Assembly: GCA_019689515.1 (NCBI GenBank)
Contig: JADGHI010000007.1
Span: forward strand, 1-24,353
Length of the DNA: 24,353 bases
Direction: 5' to 3'
Source: Acetobacteraceae bacterium
GTDB taxonomy: Bacteria > Pseudomonadota > Alphaproteobacteria > Acetobacterales > Acetobacteraceae
In this document: positions 22,271 to 24,353 of the stretch, one piece after another
Layout of the letters: each line of letters opens with the position of its first letter
How positions within the stretch are numbered: position 1 is the first letter of the stretch
Notes under the pieces: generated by a model
The model's input: only the letters and a program-made list of their open reading frames with translations
What the model was told of the DNA's origin: nothing
The model's database searches: none
Made by a program: the position numbers and the translations under genes

Positions 22271-22731
22271 GGCGCAGGTGTCCTGGCGATCGAGAGGGCA
22301 ACAGCCCTCCACGCCGCGAATCTCGCCCACGGCCCGTCCCTCCTCCACGCGCCCGGCCCGGTCCCGCTGGGCGCGGCAAGCCTCTGCGTGCCGGGCTGCG
22401 CAAGGTCAGCGGGAAGTGGCGAGGGGCCGCAGACCGCCCGCCGCCGACGAGTCTGCCACCACCGGCCTGACCGCCTCCCGAACGAGGAAACCGGGAAGCG
22501 CCGCGGCCGCGCGGAAGGCCCGATGACGGGAGGGGGCGGCGGCGCAAGGCTGCGATGCCCTTCCGCTCGATGACAGGACGATCGCCATCCTGATCGCGCG
22601 CCAAGCGGAGACGCCACCTGCGCGCCGCGCCTGCGCCATCGCGGCGCGCGACGAGGCAGAGCCGGAGGGATAAACTGCGCCGGGCCGCGGCATCGCCGTG
22701 GCCCGGCCGGAGCCGGAAGCGACTGCCGCCG
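22271..22731. other. gap between the mnmA remnant and the surface protein gene
   Basis: Very GC-rich sequence with many open frames by chance. A minus-strand frame at 22406-22693 and a short plus-strand frame ending at 22672 both lack recognisable domains. This is where the missing 5' part of mnmA would be expected. I can support no gene here. Confidence 0.4.
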
Positions 22732-24267
22732 TCAGGCGACCACCACGTACCCGGTCGCGATGATGCTCGACAGGTCGGCTGTCGTCAGCACCGCAAGGTT
22801 CAACTCCACCGAGGAGTCGTCGCCCAGCGCCTCGGCATCGATGTTGAAGGTGGCGTCGTTGCCGGAGAGATCGACCTCCACCGAATAGCCGTGGTTCACG
22901 TAGACATCGCTGTACAGGGACGGCTCCGTGTCCATCGTCAGGTCGATGCTGATGTCCACGTCCACATCGATGACCTTGACGAAGTCCTTCGGCGGCGGCG
23001 GCGGCTCCGAGTCCGGGGTGTTCGCGAAGTTGAAGTAGTCGACCTCGCCCGAGGTGCCGATCGAGCCGTCATAGCCGTTCGCGCCCAGCGTCGGCGTCCA
23101 GCCGGGCTGCTGTACCTCCTCGATATGGTACTCGGTGCCGACCTTGAGCAGGTCGTCGAACACCACGGTGCCGTTGACCACGCCGTCGGCATCGCCGGGG
23201 CCGCCATCCTGGACCGTGTGGACGACGTCCACGCCATCCTGCGTATAGCTCAGCGTGAAGGACCATGGCGGGTTCGTGAGGACGGCGTCTCCAGTGATGT
23301 CGCCATCCCCCTCGTCGTCGAGGTACTTCGTCGCGATCACCTGGCCGAACTGCGCATTGGCGAAGTCGTAGCTCGCGTTCTCGCCCGCCGAGATCGTCTC
23401 GTCGTAGCCGTTGGCGCCGAGGGTCTGGTAGTAGCCGCTCTGGAGCACCTCCTCGACATGGACGACTGCGCCCGCCTTGAGTCCGGCGAGAACGACGGTG
23501 CCGTTCAGGGTGTTGTCGGCATCACCTGGGCCGCCGTCCGTGATGGATATGTCGATCGCGGTGCCGTCGCCGTCCGTCCCCGTGAAGTGGAACGTCCAGC
23601 CGGTGAGAACGGAGTCGCCTTCGATGCTTCCGTCGCCGTTGGAATCGAGCCACTTCGTGGCGGAGATGCTGCCGAACTGCGGGGTAGCGGGCTTGCTGAA
23701 GCTGTACCATTCCTCGTAGCCGTCGTCGCTCGACCAGTCGCGGCCGTCGCCGGTGGTGAGCGTCCCGAACTCGCTGTAGAGATAGACATAGGTCGAGCCC
23801 GCGAATGCGGAGACCGGTATGAACACCGCCAGGTCGGATTCCCCGCTTCCGCTGTGCAGGGCGTAGTCCAGACCGATCGATCGGTCTTCCCCCGCGTCCA
23901 GGTTATAGATTTCGACAGCCGATCCACCTTGGAACGTGCCCGTGACGGGATTGTAGTCGTGCAGATCCGATTCGGTTGATCCATACAAGATGAGCTTATC
24001 TAGAGACAGAAGGCTTTTTGAGCTGGTTTCGTTGATATCCAGACGGAATTGATAGTATAGTGTCCCTTCTATTTCGATCGGTTGCAGGTCCGCGACGGCG
24101 AGAAGTTTCGTCCAGGGACCCGGCTTTACATCCAGTGGGTTGCCGGGGATATTGGCCGAGTCAAAATTGAATCCGTCCTCGTTACCGTTAGCCTGGATGC
24201 GCACGAACGGGCCGATCACGCCGGTGCCGGCGGGCTGATCGATGATGGATTGATCGTAAGCGTGCAC
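22732..24267 (-). CDS. Ca-rich SdrD-B-like repeat surface/secreted protein (start uncertain)
   Basis: The 511-codon frame encodes an acidic, Asp/Gly-rich protein. Residues ~10-190 form an N-terminal domain (GVIGPFVRIQANGNEDGFN, YYQFRLDINE, SLDKLILYG, GLDYALHSGSG) seen with surface proteins. Residues 198-306 and 307-416 are two SdrD-B-like beta-sandwich repeats, with putative Ca sites such as LDSNGDGSIEGD and DDEGDGDITGD. A proline run (PPPPP) then leads to a C-terminal domain ending GYVVVA. No signal peptide is seen. GTG 24267 is the first available start, but the frame is open to the window edge, so the true start may lie outside. The 5' 300 bases are much lower in GC than the rest. Probably exported or surface adhesin-like; the secretion route is unknown. 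Confidence 0.72.
   Translation of the reverse strand: MHAYDQSIIDQPAGTGVIGPFVRIQANGNEDGFNFDSANIPGNPLDVKPGPWTKLLAVADLQPIEIEGTLYYQFRLDINETSSKSLLSLDKLILYGSTESDLHDYNPVTGTFQGGSAVEIYNLDAGEDRSIGLDYALHSGSGESDLAVFIPVSAFAGSTYVYLYSEFGTLTTGDGRDWSSDDGYEEWYSFSKPATPQFGSISATKWLDSNGDGSIEGDSVLTGWTFHFTGTDGDGTAIDISITDGGPGDADNTLNGTVVLAGLKAGAVVHVEEVLQSGYYQTLGANGYDETISAGENASYDFANAQFGQVIATKYLDDEGDGDITGDAVLTNPPWSFTLSYTQDGVDVVHTVQDGGPGDADGVVNGTVVFDDLLKVGTEYHIEEVQQPGWTPTLGANGYDGSIGTSGEVDYFNFANTPDSEPPPPPKDFVKVIDVDVDISIDLTMDTEPSLYSDVYVNHGYSVEVDLSGNDATFNIDAEALGDDSSVELNLAVLTTADLSSIIATGYVVVA
23020..23676 (-). repeat. two tandem SdrD-B-like protein repeats (~109-110 aa)
   Basis: Repeat 1 (23350-23676) begins FGSISATKWLDSNGDG and repeat 2 (23020-23349) begins FGQVIATKYLDDEGDG. 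They share DGGPGDAD, NGTVV, a VEEV/IEEV core, LGANGYD and a closing FAN. The match is at protein level, with diverged DNA, so the duplication is old. Confidence 0.8.
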
Positions 24268-24353
24268 CCTCGGCTGCCTTGCGGCGCGCTGCGTTGATCG
24301 GCTGACCTGCCTGGCTGCTGGGTGGTGCGGAAGTCCGTTGCCGCCCTTAAGCC

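Noticed and set aside
17942..22530. exact 18-base match GGAAGGCCCGATGACGGG at 17942-17959 and 22513-22530
   Set aside because: About what chance can give in 24 kb of GC-rich DNA. The flanks differ, and only the first copy forms a full hairpin.
22406..22693. 95-codon minus-strand frame upstream of the mnmA remnant
   Set aside because: No domain, no clear ribosome site and composition like a chance frame; it does not contain the missing MnmA PP-loop or cysteine motifs.
1..24353. CRISPR array, prophage or transposase gene
   Set aside because: No regularly spaced repeats, Cas-like, phage-structural or transposase sequences were seen on either strand.

Overview
The window is about 24.4 kb of very GC-rich DNA with strong codon bias, Shine-Dalgarno sites and tightly overlapped genes. 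Gene content (Tat-dependent solute-binding proteins, a Bug-type tricarboxylate receptor, CaiB/BaiF CoA-transferase, CoA-ester lyase, DadA, CoxE-like VWA protein, TfuA-like protein, MnmA remnant) fits an alphaproteobacterium, probably Acetobacteraceae (Roseomonas-like). The taxon is inferred from gene style, not proven.

Left part (1-9.2 kb). A CoxE-like VWA protein overlaps the end of an unseen upstream gene. A DHA2-type MFS exporter lies on the minus strand, divergent from a five-gene plus-strand operon: solute-binding protein, fused double permease, ATPase, CaiB/BaiF CoA-transferase and HpcH/HpaI-type CoA-ester lyase. All junctions in this operon overlap. It reads as a carboxylate module: import, CoA activation, C-C cleavage.

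Middle (9.2-13.1 kb). An isolated LivK-type binding protein on the minus strand is followed by an Lrp/AsnC regulator divergent from dadA (D-amino acid dehydrogenase), the usual DadR-DadA arrangement but without a racemase.

Regulator cluster (13.1-18.9 kb). This is the most unusual part. Four genes of the Rnk / GreA-GreB C-terminal-domain family lie within 5.6 kb on the minus strand: a C-terminally truncated one, a classical Rnk, and two with an N-terminal four-cysteine zinc ribbon of identical spacing (CxxC-X10-CxxC). The two zinc-ribbon genes share a conserved upstream element: a CACGCGGGAA box, a TAGCCCCGGG box and a GC hairpin with conserved stem and divergent loop. Interspersed are an orphan TfuA-like gene with no YcaO partner in view, a PhzF-family gene whose usual catalytic Glu is Ala, and a frameshifted MscS channel gene coupled to phzF.

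Right part (19.0-24.4 kb). A fumarate-reductase-type flavoprotein is divergent from a Bug/TctC-type receptor. Then come an elongator-type tRNA-Met (CAT), a 5'-deleted mnmA remnant beside it, and a Ca-rich SdrD-B-like repeat surface protein. The 5' end of that last gene is clearly lower in GC, and its frame stays open to the window edge.
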